DNA of 64,000 nucleotides from NCBI GenBank assembly GCA_004769085.1, contig DUDS01000021.1, forward strand, positions 1-64,000, written 5' to 3'. Source of the DNA: Candidatus Melainabacteria bacterium SSGW_16 (lineage in GTDB: Bacteria; Cyanobacteriota; Vampirovibrionia; 2-02-FULL-35-15). The position numbers and the translations under genes were made by a program. The notes beneath the pieces were generated by a model. It had not been told where the DNA came from. It did no database searches and saw only the letters and a list, made by a program, of their open reading frames with translations. This document shows positions 34,687 to 43,383 of this stretch, piece by piece (position 1 is the stretch's first letter; every line of letters begins with the position of its first letter).

Positions 34687-35500
34687 AATTTATTCTTCTC
34701 AGTAATCCAATATCAGATGATGCTCTATGTCTGTATTTTTTAATTTTCGGCAATTCATTCACGTGCAATAATCTTCCTGATAATTTTCTCAAACTTGCTT
34801 TTATTAAATAAATCATTAAATTTTTTAATGTATCGAATGAAGTACCTCTTGTAATTTTTAGAGTTTTTAACTCAGCTAATGTTTTTTTATCAAGTAATTT
34901 ATTTTTCTTGCCGCGTGAAATACTTTTCGTCATGTCTGTCCAGGTTGCACCAGGTCCAACTGCAACAACATTCACATTAGTACCTTCTAATTCTCTGGCA
35001 AGTGTCTCAGTTAATCTTAATACAGCTGCTTTACTAGTAGCATATCCACTAAATAATGGTCTTGCATATGCTCCTCCACCTCCGGATATATTAATAATTA
35101 AACCCTTCCTTCTTTTTATCATTGAAGGAACAACCAAATGAAGCATATAGAAAACTCCTAAAAGATTGATTTTAATTGTTTTTTCCCAGTCCTCTAAATT
35201 GTTCAGCCATAACTTTCCAATAGGACCTTGATAACCTGCATTGTTTACAAGTAAATCAATCTGCAAAAAGTTTTCTAATGTCTTCCTAACAAGCATTTTA
35301 CACTGCTTATAGTCTGATACATCCGCTTTCAGAGCCAGACATTTAATTCCATATTTTTCCAGTTCTTTTTTTGCTCTTATAAGATCAGGATGATTCCTCG
35401 AACAAATAACAATATTATATTTTCTCTCTGCTAAAATTCTTGCAATCCTAAGACCAATTCCTTTTGAACCACCTGTAATTATTGCTGTTTTTGATCTCAC
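34679..35500 (-). CDS. Short-chain dehydrogenase/reductase
   Basis: A 273-residue classical SDR starting at GTG 35500, the only start codon in frame. The nucleotide-binding TGGSKGIG is at residues 9-16, NNAG follows NLLV, and the catalytic Tyr-Lys is YATSK inside LFSGYATSKAA, with the Ser in INISGGGG. Substrate unknown; its place in a glycan locus suggests sugar or polyol oxidation/reduction. The last roughly 60 residues (KKNKLLDKKTLAELKTL...) are a basic tail beyond the core fold. It is monocistronic and converges on the membrane-protein gene with 8 bp overlap. Confidence 0.9.
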   Translation of the reverse strand: MRSKTAIITGGSKGIGLRIARILAERKYNIVICSRNHPDLIRAKKELEKYGIKCLALKADVSDYKQCKMLVRKTLENFLQIDLLVNNAGYQGPIGKLWLNNLEDWEKTIKINLLGVFYMLHLVVPSMIKRRKGLIINISGGGGAYARPLFSGYATSKAAVLRLTETLARELEGTNVNVVAVGPGATWTDMTKSISRGKKNKLLDKKTLAELKTLKITRGTSFDTLKNLMIYLIKASLRKLSGRLLHVNELPKIKKYRHRASSDIGLLRRINFN

Positions 35501-35719
35501 AATATTTGCTTTTATTTTTTTAGTTAACTCTGCATCTAGAACTTTTATAGGTTTCTAGCTAAATCTCATACGGGTATTATATATCGTTTCCATAAACACA
35601 TAAAACACTCCTTTCGAAATTTAGGTCATACTCTATAAATTTATCTTAAGGGTACTATACTCATCCTTCCTCGACAATGAAATTAGTGCTAGTCTATTCG
35701 AGATCGTTAATTTAAAAAC

Positions 35720-36712
35720 ATGAAAAAAGCATACAATGTGCTAATAATAGGTGCTGGAAAAATCGGCTCAATCAGAGCTAAAACGATAAGAAAATTTTCT
35801 TCACAATCAGAAATATTTATCTTTGATAAAGATTTGAAAAAGTCAACATTGCTTGCAAAAGAGGTAAATGGGCATATAGTTACATCACTGAAAAAATGTC
35901 TCAAAAGTAAGAACGTTGATATTGTAGTAGTTTCTGTTTTTAATAAATATTTAATGCCAATCTGTCTCTCTGCATTGAAAAATAAAAAACATGTTCTCTG
36001 CGAAAAGCCAATGGGCATAAGTTATAAAGAATCACTAAAAATTGCAAATGCAGCAACAAAATACAATAGAAAATTTAAATGTGGCTTTAACCACCGTTAC
36101 CACCCGTCAATTCAAGAAGCATATAACCTATACAAAAAAAATGTACTTGGAGAGATTTTATATATCCGTGGAATTTACGGACATGGTGGAAGAACTGGTT
36201 ATGAAAAGGAATGGCGTGCACAAAAACCGCTTAGTGGTGGCGGCGAACTTTTAGATCAGGGGTGTCATCTTATAGATCTTTGCTATTGGTTTTTTGACTT
36301 TGAAAAAGTTAAAAATATCTATGGCATTGCTAAGCCACTGTATTGGAAAATGAAAGTTGATGATAATTCTTTCCTCACAATTGAAACCGAATCAGGTAAA
36401 GTTGGACATTTGCACGCAAGCTGGACACAATGGAAGAATCAATTTAAGTTCGAGATTTATGGAACAAAAGGTGCTATTGAAATTAATGGACTAGGAAAGT
36501 CTTATGGAGCAGAAACTTTAACTTTATATAAGAAACATAAAACAGGTAAGCCTCCTATTGAAACCAAGAAGAAGTTTAAAAGTCAAGACAATTCATGGGA
36601 ACGTGAATGGATTGATCTGATTAAAGCTATCAATCAAAATAAGCTTCCAATGTCAAATCAATACGAATCCTGTGAAGTAATGAAAACAATCAGTTATTTG
36701 TACAGTCTATAA
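35720..36712 (+). CDS. Gfo/Idh/MocA family oxidoreductase
   Basis: A 330-residue NAD(P)-dependent sugar oxidoreductase. The Rossmann loop GAGKIG is at residues 11-16, the signature CEKPMG follows the fourth strand, and the C-terminal alpha/beta domain contains GGGELLDQGCHLIDL, whose Asp/His pair is typical for catalysis. It could oxidise a nucleotide-linked or free sugar for surface glycan building. It starts without a visible Shine-Dalgarno and is followed after 4 bp by a GT2 gene, forming a two-gene unit. Confidence 0.92.
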   Translation: MKKAYNVLIIGAGKIGSIRAKTIRKFSSQSEIFIFDKDLKKSTLLAKEVNGHIVTSLKKCLKSKNVDIVVVSVFNKYLMPICLSALKNKKHVLCEKPMGISYKESLKIANAATKYNRKFKCGFNHRYHPSIQEAYNLYKKNVLGEILYIRGIYGHGGRTGYEKEWRAQKPLSGGGELLDQGCHLIDLCYWFFDFEKVKNIYGIAKPLYWKMKVDDNSFLTIETESGKVGHLHASWTQWKNQFKFEIYGTKGAIEINGLGKSYGAETLTLYKKHKTGKPPIETKKKFKSQDNSWEREWIDLIKAINQNKLPMSNQYESCEVMKTISYLYSL

Positions 36713-36716
36713 ACAT

Positions 36717-37433
36717 ATGTATTATTTATCAGTAGTAATTCCTGCCTATAATGAAGAAAAAAAAATAGCTAAAGATATAGAAGCTGTATATGAATATTTT
36801 AAAAACAATTCAATAGATGGTGAATTAATCATTGTCGATGATGGAAGCAAAGATCAAACCTACAATATTGCAAACAATTTTTCCAAACAATTTAATACAT
36901 TAAAAGTCATCACTTATCTAAAAAACAAAGGGAAAGGTTATGCAATAAAGACAGGTATTTTAGAAGCAAAAGGGGAACGTATACTTTTTGCAGATGCAGG
37001 TTTATGTGTACCATTTAAATATGCTAACGCTGGAATAGAGCTTTTAAACAAAGGCTACGATATCGCAATCGGCTCAAGAAAAAGTACTAGTAATATGGCT
37101 AAGATCATACAAAAACAACCTTTATACAGAAGGATAGGTTCAAAGGTTTTTCATTTTTTAATCAAGACTTTTAAAATAATTCCAGATGGAATTGAAGATA
37201 CTCAGTGTGGTTTTAAGCTTTTCAAAAAAGATGTAGCACACAGCCTATTTAAAAAAATTGTCACCGAAAAGTTTATGTGGGATATTGAAATGCTAAGAAT
37301 TGCAAGTAAAGAAAAATACAAAATTACTGCTTTCCCTGTAGAATGGTCAAATGATCCAGATACAAAATTTCGACCATATATTGGCTCCTTAGAAAATTTT
37401 TTACAAATAGCTAATATTATTCTAAGGACCTGA
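36717..37433 (+). CDS. GT2 glycosyltransferase, ALG5/DPM-like, with altered metal motif
   Basis: A 238-residue family 2 enzyme. It opens with LSVVIPAYNEEKKI and contains IIVDDGSKDQT, KNKGKGYAIKTG and DTQCGFKLFKKD, all typical of dolichyl-phosphate glucosyl/mannosyltransferases. The acidic motif, usually DAD, is DAG (D93-A94-G95) in FADAGLCVPF, so one of the two metal-binding aspartates is missing. The enzyme may still work with the first Asp, may have changed donor use, or may be inactive. It follows the oxidoreductase gene with a 4-bp gap. Confidence 0.85.
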   Translation: MYYLSVVIPAYNEEKKIAKDIEAVYEYFKNNSIDGELIIVDDGSKDQTYNIANNFSKQFNTLKVITYLKNKGKGYAIKTGILEAKGERILFADAGLCVPFKYANAGIELLNKGYDIAIGSRKSTSNMAKIIQKQPLYRRIGSKVFHFLIKTFKIIPDGIEDTQCGFKLFKKDVAHSLFKKIVTEKFMWDIEMLRIASKEKYKITAFPVEWSNDPDTKFRPYIGSLENFLQIANIILRT

Positions 37434-37464
37434 TTTTTTTATATAACTCAGAACAGATTAAATA

Positions 37465-38820
37465 CTATTGAAATAATAAACATATTAAACAAATCACAAC
37501 TATTATTTTTACATATGAAGCTATATATTCTTTTATTTTTTGTCTGTTAAGAATAATAAACGCAAGCATCATATAAACATAAAACAATGCAGGAAAAAAA
37601 TATCTTTGTTCAATTGAAAAAAAATACATTGTAGCTATAAGCACAAGGGGAATTGAAGAAAGAAATATTATTTCTTTTGATTCAACTATTTTCTTCTTTA
37701 TGAGAAAATACATTAAACCTGCACCTGTGGATATTAGAAAAATAAGCCAGTTTGACAGTTTTATTAAGCTATCAAAGCCTATTGCAGAAGAGATTGACGG
37801 GAATAAAGGGCCAAAGAACATCCCTTTGTAGTATTTAAGATTTGTAACAAGCACCCATGGGTTCTTTTTTATACACTCCATGCCCAGATTGAAAAAATAT
37901 TTCTGATCATGAATAGGATGATCCGTAGTAAATTCACCCATTTCACCACTTCCAACAAATATAGGTGATGCAATGTGTATATGAATTCCCTTATACAAGC
38001 TTTTAACAACAGAAGGTTTACACTGAGCAATAAAAAAATTAATACCACTGTTACCAGCAAGCGATTTCAATTCGCCATGAGAAATATAGTTATTTTCAAG
38101 AATAACTAAAAATATTACACTAAAAACCCCTGCAGTAAATAAAAGTCCTCTTATAAGAGCTTTAGTAGAACGGCCACCTGCATGTAAAAGATAAATAAAA
38201 TAAGGCAGCCCAAGAAGTCCAAGCGCAGGTCTGAATCCTATTGCAAGCCCAAGTAAAAGCCCATTAATAAACATAATGGCTCTGCTTTCATGATAAGCAA
38301 ATAAAATGTAAGTAGAAATAATAAGAAGGGGTATTGAAAGATTTTCTGATAGAACCAGGGAATTATAATAAATCAGTGGATAAGTAAAAGCATAAACCAA
38401 TGTCACAACCAATGTAATGAGATTGTCTTTTAGCAGCCTATTTGCAACTAAAAACACAAAATATACTGAAAGAACTGAATAACAAATATTTAAAAAAAGT
38501 ATGACTTCAAGTCTTTGATGAGACATATTTAAAAAGGCAAGAATTTTAAATATAAAAATAAGGTACATATGAAAAAAAGTAGCCCAGCTGGTCCACTGAT
38601 ACATTGAGAAAATATCACCGTTATAGGTACCATTAGCTCTATCCCAGTATCCGCGCATATCACTCAATAAATAGTTTTTATACTCAGTATTATAAAAAAC
38701 ATAAACAAACCGGGTGATAAAAGAAGCAATAAGTATCAGCTTCAGGTATTTAAATTTTTGTTCGTCTGTTATTTGAGCTAAAACACCTTTGTTCTCTGTT
38801 GTAGTGTCGGGCATAGACAT
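37465..38820 (-). CDS. GT39-like (GT-C) membrane glycosyltransferase
   Basis: A 451-residue protein with about 11-12 membrane helices. The first extracytoplasmic loop carries the acidic stretch LLSDMRGYWDRANGTYNG, where GT39/ArnT-type enzymes keep the catalytic Asp. Later loops contain SHGELKSLAGNSGIN and TTDHPIHDQKYFFNL. It likely moves a sugar from a lipid-phosphate donor onto an acceptor at the outer side of the membrane. It is followed on the other strand by a GT2 gene that could make such a donor. It lies 36 bp downstream of the 315-residue membrane protein, probably in one transcript. Confidence 0.75.
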   Translation of the reverse strand: MSMPDTTTENKGVLAQITDEQKFKYLKLILIASFITRFVYVFYNTEYKNYLLSDMRGYWDRANGTYNGDIFSMYQWTSWATFFHMYLIFIFKILAFLNMSHQRLEVILFLNICYSVLSVYFVFLVANRLLKDNLITLVVTLVYAFTYPLIYYNSLVLSENLSIPLLIISTYILFAYHESRAIMFINGLLLGLAIGFRPALGLLGLPYFIYLLHAGGRSTKALIRGLLFTAGVFSVIFLVILENNYISHGELKSLAGNSGINFFIAQCKPSVVKSLYKGIHIHIASPIFVGSGEMGEFTTDHPIHDQKYFFNLGMECIKKNPWVLVTNLKYYKGMFFGPLFPSISSAIGFDSLIKLSNWLIFLISTGAGLMYFLIKKKIVESKEIIFLSSIPLVLIATMYFFSIEQRYFFPALFYVYMMLAFIILNRQKIKEYIASYVKIIVVICLICLLFQ

Positions 38821-38856
38821 AATTTTTAAACAACTACTTAATCTTTTTTATAAGGA

Positions 38857-39804
38857 TCAAAGTTTTGGTTTTATACGCTTTATCTCCTTTATCTCACCAG
38901 TAAAATATTCTCCACAAACATTACAGTGAGCTCGATTAGCACCAACCGATATTTGATTGAAACTGATAGGATAAGCTGATAAAACAGAATCTACAACTAA
39001 TTCATCATCAATCCACACCAATAAGTTATTATTCACTTTATCTGAAATTTTGTTTGAATAAAAAGAATTAAAACTAATATCTACTTTATAAGTATGATCT
39101 GGATTTAACTTAAGTATCTTTCCATCAGCTCCGTGAACTCCCCAATGATCACCATTTATTTGTATCGTATCATCAGGCAGATATTTTACATAAACCGTAT
39201 CACCGAGCCCTGGTTTACCAGTAGAAAGAAGAGGCTCTGAAGAGTCAGGTCTATAATTAAACCGAAGTTTCATAGATATGGGGCCATGATACTTTCTGTT
39301 TTCATCTCTCATGAGCCTCCAGGAATAGCCATCATACCAATAAGCAATTTTAGAATTATCCTCACTCCACAATTGTCCTTTTTCAGGAGAGCTAGGGAAG
39401 GAAGCGTGAAAGATTTTCAAGGATGGAGTTCCACTAACAAGAAAGTAGCAAGTGCTAAGGGCATTGTACATTTGTGCACTATAATATTTAGATATTGAAG
39501 AAGGTGAAAACTTAAGAACAAGACTTCCAATAATAATTAAAAGTAAGGTTAAATAAGCATAGTATCTTTTAAAATTCGAAATAACAAAAACTTGTGTTAA
39601 TAAAAAAATTAAGATGGTAATAGAAAATAAAACTTTTATTTTCTCTGCAGAATAGAGCAAAACAAAAATAAAAGACAAAATAGGTGGAATAACAAGAAGA
39701 ATTAAAACAGCAGAAAACATAAAAGCATAAAATATCAATTTGCTTTTAGTCAGTACTTTCATAGTACTGTTTTTTATTTCATGATCTTTCAAGATACTTA
39801 CCAT
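38857..39804 (-). CDS. Membrane protein carrying a conserved C-terminal beta domain
   Basis: A 315-residue protein. Residues 25-130 form about four membrane helices. From about 132 to the end is an extracytoplasmic domain that is clearly homologous to residues 528-711 of the membrane protein at 58946-61081. Shared landmarks in order: GQLW, W-x-DG-x2-W-x-L, RD...KY-x-GP, SEPL-x-STG-x-PG-x-GDT-x-YVKYL, DHWGV, and C-x-VCG-x2-FTGEI. The aromatic, Gly-rich pattern suggests a jelly-roll, lectin-like fold, but I do not recognise a named family. Probably a receptor or acceptor-binding partner for the neighbouring GT-C enzyme. Confidence 0.72.
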   Translation of the reverse strand: MVSILKDHEIKNSTMKVLTKSKLIFYAFMFSAVLILLVIPPILSFIFVLLYSAEKIKVLFSITILIFLLTQVFVISNFKRYYAYLTLLLIIIGSLVLKFSPSSISKYYSAQMYNALSTCYFLVSGTPSLKIFHASFPSSPEKGQLWSEDNSKIAYWYDGYSWRLMRDENRKYHGPISMKLRFNYRPDSSEPLLSTGKPGLGDTVYVKYLPDDTIQINGDHWGVHGADGKILKLNPDHTYKVDISFNSFYSNKISDKVNNNLLVWIDDELVVDSVLSAYPISFNQISVGANRAHCNVCGEYFTGEIKEIKRIKPKL

Positions 39805-39974
39805 AAACCTTGCAACTGCGGGTATTATCTTAACTTTATTAAAGACAAGCCATATTCAATAATTCTTTACTTCCAGACATAATAACAATATATCATTTTA
39901 TTAAAACGTAAGTATCCTAAAATAAGTTACGATTTGCAGAAATTAAAAACAAGGATGGGTATATAAAAAATAAC

Positions 39975-41147
39975 ATGGATGTTTCAATTGTAATGCCTTG
40001 TCTCAATGAAGCAAAGACGCTCCCGATTTGTATTGAAAGTGCTAAAGAGGCAATTAATGAATTGAGTAAAAACGGACTTAAGGGAGAAATTGTTATTTCT
40101 GATAACGGCAGTATCGATGGAAGTCAAGAAATCGCTCTAAGGGCAGGATGCAGGGTAGTAAATTCACCCTGCCTTGGCTATGGCAATGCTTTAAACTATG
40201 GCATTGAATCTGCAAAAGGCAAATATATAGTAATGGGTGACTCTGATGCTTCATATAATTTTATTGATTCAGTACCCATGGTTCTAAAACTATTAAATGG
40301 TTATGAAATATGCATGGGAAACAGATTTAAAGGCAAAATTATGCCCGGGGCAATGAGCTGGAAGAATCAATATATTGGCAATCCAGCACTGACTGGAATT
40401 TTAAATTTATTTTTTCGATCGATTTATTCAGATGCTCATTGTGGTTTGAGAGCATTTACAAAAGATGCATACAAAAAAATGAATCTATCATGCCATGGAA
40501 TGGAATTTGCTAGTGAAATGGTAATTAAAGCAACTGTCTTAAAATTAAAAGGTACTGAACTACCCATAACCTTATATAAAGACAAAAGAGGCAGGCCTTC
40601 ACATCTAAGACCATGGATTGACGGATGGCGACATTTAAAGCTCCTACTTGTGTATAGTCCATTATGGCTATATTTCATACCATCAATATTTTTTATGTTA
40701 CTGTGCAGTATTATTTTTGCAGGACTCCTCTTTACACCTCCTCACGAGACTTTCAGAATTAACAAATTAAGATTTGGAGATCACTGGATGATAATAGCCT
40801 CGGGGTTTCTTCAAAGTAGTTACCAGATCCTCTTTTTTGGACTTGCAGCCTTGGTAAACAGGATTAAACAGGGTTCAATTCCAAAACCAAAATTACTACA
40901 AAAAGCAGTAACTTTTATAACTCCTGAAAATGCTATTTTATTTGGTATCCTGCTAGTCATGATTGGAATTGGCTCGATTGGTCACTCTGCTTTTATATGG
41001 TTACAAAATATTTCTGAACCACTTTATCAAATTAGAAAAGTTATAATTGGGATGACTTTTGTTTGTTTGGGGTTGCAAACTTTCTTTGGAGGATTTCTTA
41101 TATCAATAGAATTGGAACTAAATGAACAACAAGAGGAAAAAAGTTAG
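39975..41147 (+). CDS. GT2 glycosyltransferase with C-terminal membrane domain
   Basis: A 390-residue enzyme. The catalytic part (about 1-235) opens DVSIVMPCLNEAKTL and has ISDNGSIDGS, the acidic motif GDSDASY, and SDAHCGLRAF. About four membrane helices follow (from about 232: LWLYFIPSIFFMLL...). Such DPM-like enzymes with added helices make polyprenyl-phosphate sugars at the membrane. The last 26 bp overlap the next oxidoreductase gene, so a three-gene unit with that gene and the GT4 gene is likely. Confidence 0.88.
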   Translation: MDVSIVMPCLNEAKTLPICIESAKEAINELSKNGLKGEIVISDNGSIDGSQEIALRAGCRVVNSPCLGYGNALNYGIESAKGKYIVMGDSDASYNFIDSVPMVLKLLNGYEICMGNRFKGKIMPGAMSWKNQYIGNPALTGILNLFFRSIYSDAHCGLRAFTKDAYKKMNLSCHGMEFASEMVIKATVLKLKGTELPITLYKDKRGRPSHLRPWIDGWRHLKLLLVYSPLWLYFIPSIFFMLLCSIIFAGLLFTPPHETFRINKLRFGDHWMIIASGFLQSSYQILFFGLAALVNRIKQGSIPKPKLLQKAVTFITPENAILFGILLVMIGIGSIGHSAFIWLQNISEPLYQIRKVIIGMTFVCLGLQTFFGGFLISIELELNEQQEEKS

Positions 41148-42192
41148 AGTTGCATCTATTGGATTAGGGTGGGTGACCTTAAATAGGCATTTACCCAGCA
41201 TGGATGAAAGTGAATTATATGAAGTGGTTGGTGTAATTGACCACCATGCTGGCAGAGCTAAGTCTGTAGCAAAAGAAAGAGGATATGCATATCATTCTGA
41301 GACAAATAGCCTGGAGGAAGTTACATGGCTTGATAAGGTAGATGCAGTTGTAATAGGCACTAATCCACACGCCCACTACAAATTAATAAAATCGGCATTT
41401 AATATGGGAAAACACGTTTTAACTGAAAAACCTTTTGTTATGTCCGTAAATGAAGGAAACGAAATTGTAGAAATTGCCCGCAAGAAAAAATTAACACTAG
41501 GAATAGTACACAATTTTCAGTTTGCAACATGCACAAGAAAACTGCTAAGTGATTTAGAAAATAACAGACTTGGAAAGATCAAAGCAATACAGGCAATACA
41601 ATTAAGTAATCCAAAAAGACGGTTACCAAAATGGTTCGATGAGCTTCCTCTTGGTTTGTTTTTTGATGAAAGTCCTCACTTCTTTTACCTACTATCCAGA
41701 ATTTCTCCAGGTGAATTGGAAATGCTTAACTGTAATTTATTTTCAAGCTCGCTAGGACTTAATACTCCAGCATCTATCTTTGCAGCATATTGCTGTAACA
41801 GTAAAGAATATGGAAAACTGCCTGTAACAATAAACATGAATTTTGAAGCGACTTTAAGTGAGTGGCATATAACTGTTTTTGGGGAGGAATATCTTGTTGA
41901 CATTGATATTTTCCGGGATATTTACATCAAGCTTCCAAACGATGGTCTACATACGACTAGCACAGTCTTTAAGACGTCCTTATTATCAACTTATCAACAC
42001 TTTGCACAACATTTTACCAGTGGAATAAAACATTTAAGTGGAACTCTTAGATATGGAAATGATATTTTATTCAGGACATTTGCAGAAGCAGTTATAAAAG
42101 GAGAAGAACCTAGATACATTGGGGCTGATAATGCGCTTAGAATCCTTAAAATGCAAGAAGAAGTCGTCAAAAAGCATGTTGTTTTAAAATAA
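41122..42192 (+). CDS. Gfo/Idh/MocA family oxidoreductase
   Basis: A 356-residue NAD(P)-dependent dehydrogenase-type enzyme. The N-terminal VRVASIGLGWVTLNRHLPS includes a G-x-G-x-V variant of the nucleotide loop. TEKPFVM is the conserved lysine motif of the family. The C-terminal domain contains FFDESPHFFYLL at the catalytic His position. It overlaps the GT2 gene by 26 bp and is followed after 1 bp by the GT4 gene. It is only distantly similar to the other Gfo/Idh/MocA protein in the window. Likely modifies a sugar used in this locus. Confidence 0.88.
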   Translation: MNNKRKKVRVASIGLGWVTLNRHLPSMDESELYEVVGVIDHHAGRAKSVAKERGYAYHSETNSLEEVTWLDKVDAVVIGTNPHAHYKLIKSAFNMGKHVLTEKPFVMSVNEGNEIVEIARKKKLTLGIVHNFQFATCTRKLLSDLENNRLGKIKAIQAIQLSNPKRRLPKWFDELPLGLFFDESPHFFYLLSRISPGELEMLNCNLFSSSLGLNTPASIFAAYCCNSKEYGKLPVTINMNFEATLSEWHITVFGEEYLVDIDIFRDIYIKLPNDGLHTTSTVFKTSLLSTYQHFAQHFTSGIKHLSGTLRYGNDILFRTFAEAVIKGEEPRYIGADNALRILKMQEEVVKKHVVLK

Positions 42193-42193
42193 A

Positions 42194-43348
42194 ATGAAAA
42201 TTCTCCTTGTAACACATTACTACCCAGAGCATAAGAGTGGCATTGAAATTGTAGCTGGTAATATTGCAAATTATATAGTTAAGAACCATGGCTTTGAAAT
42301 TCACTGGATCTCAAGTGATGTCACAAAACACCCTGAAACCCCAAACTTATTTTGCTATCCTGCAAAAACAGTAAACTTCTTTGAAACAAAATTAACCTTG
42401 CCATACCCGATATGGGATTTTAAAAGCCTGCTTAAGATATGGCATCTAACAGATACTATAGACATAGTACACATACACGATTATCTATATATGGGTAACT
42501 TATTTGCCTTTCTGTTTGCAAAAATTAAAAAGAAACCCATTATCATAACTCAGCACATTGGATTTATTCCTTATAAAAACCCGATTGCAAGGCTACTATT
42601 AGCATTTCTAAACAATACGATCGGAAGAATTATTCTACAAAATTCGGACCAGGTAATTTTTATAAGCGAAAATGTTCAGAGATATTTTTCCAAAATAACA
42701 TCCTTTAAACGATCTCCTATATTAATTCCAAACGGTTTTGAGGATCAATATTTAAACCCTTTAGATTCTCCAGAAGAAAGAAAAAGGGTTAGAGAGAAAC
42801 TTAATCTACCTAAGGATAAATTTATTTTTCTCTTTGTGGGAAGATTTATCGAGAAAAAAGGATTACATCTCTTAAAGGAAATTGTTAAAGAATTCCCAGA
42901 GGATCTCTGGATATTTATAGGTTGGGGTCCACTAAGTCCCAGAAAGTGGAGATTAGATAATGTTCTTGTATTCGAAAATTTAACCATGGTTGACATTATT
43001 CCTTTTTATCAAGTAGCAAATCTACTGGTACTACCAAGTAAAGGAGAGGGTTTCCCTCTTGTAGTTCAAGAATCAATGGCTTGCGGGACTCCATGCATAG
43101 TAAGCACAGAAACCTATAATTCATACACACCAGCAAAAAGTTTATTGTTTCATGCCACACTTGAAGGAAATGACGTAGCTAAAAGATGGGTTGAAGCACT
43201 GAATAATATTAAAGCAAAATACAAAGTTGCTGAGGAAATAAGGCATAAAGTAGCAGCATTTGCAAAAGAACACTGGAACATGGAAACATGCATAAGCAAA
43301 TATGTTCAAATAACAAATCAAAGATTAAATAATTATATTCTAAAATAG
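42194..43348 (+). CDS. GT4 family glycosyltransferase
   Basis: A 384-residue retaining GT-B enzyme. N-terminal acceptor half: LLVTHYYPEHKSGIEIVAGNIA, with HIHDYLY in the middle. C-terminal donor half: FLFVGRFIEKKGLHLL and the E-x7-E-type motif KGEGFPLVVQESMACGTP. It transfers a hexose from a nucleotide donor in the cytosol, typically building a lipid-linked oligosaccharide. It is the third gene of the 39975-43348 unit. Convergent with the following membrane-protein gene, 35 bp apart. Confidence 0.93.
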   Translation: MKILLVTHYYPEHKSGIEIVAGNIANYIVKNHGFEIHWISSDVTKHPETPNLFCYPAKTVNFFETKLTLPYPIWDFKSLLKIWHLTDTIDIVHIHDYLYMGNLFAFLFAKIKKKPIIITQHIGFIPYKNPIARLLLAFLNNTIGRIILQNSDQVIFISENVQRYFSKITSFKRSPILIPNGFEDQYLNPLDSPEERKRVREKLNLPKDKFIFLFVGRFIEKKGLHLLKEIVKEFPEDLWIFIGWGPLSPRKWRLDNVLVFENLTMVDIIPFYQVANLLVLPSKGEGFPLVVQESMACGTPCIVSTETYNSYTPAKSLLFHATLEGNDVAKRWVEALNNIKAKYKVAEEIRHKVAAFAKEHWNMETCISKYVQITNQRLNNYILK

Positions 43349-43383
43349 CAAATATATAAAAAGAATCTGAAAAATATAAGAAG

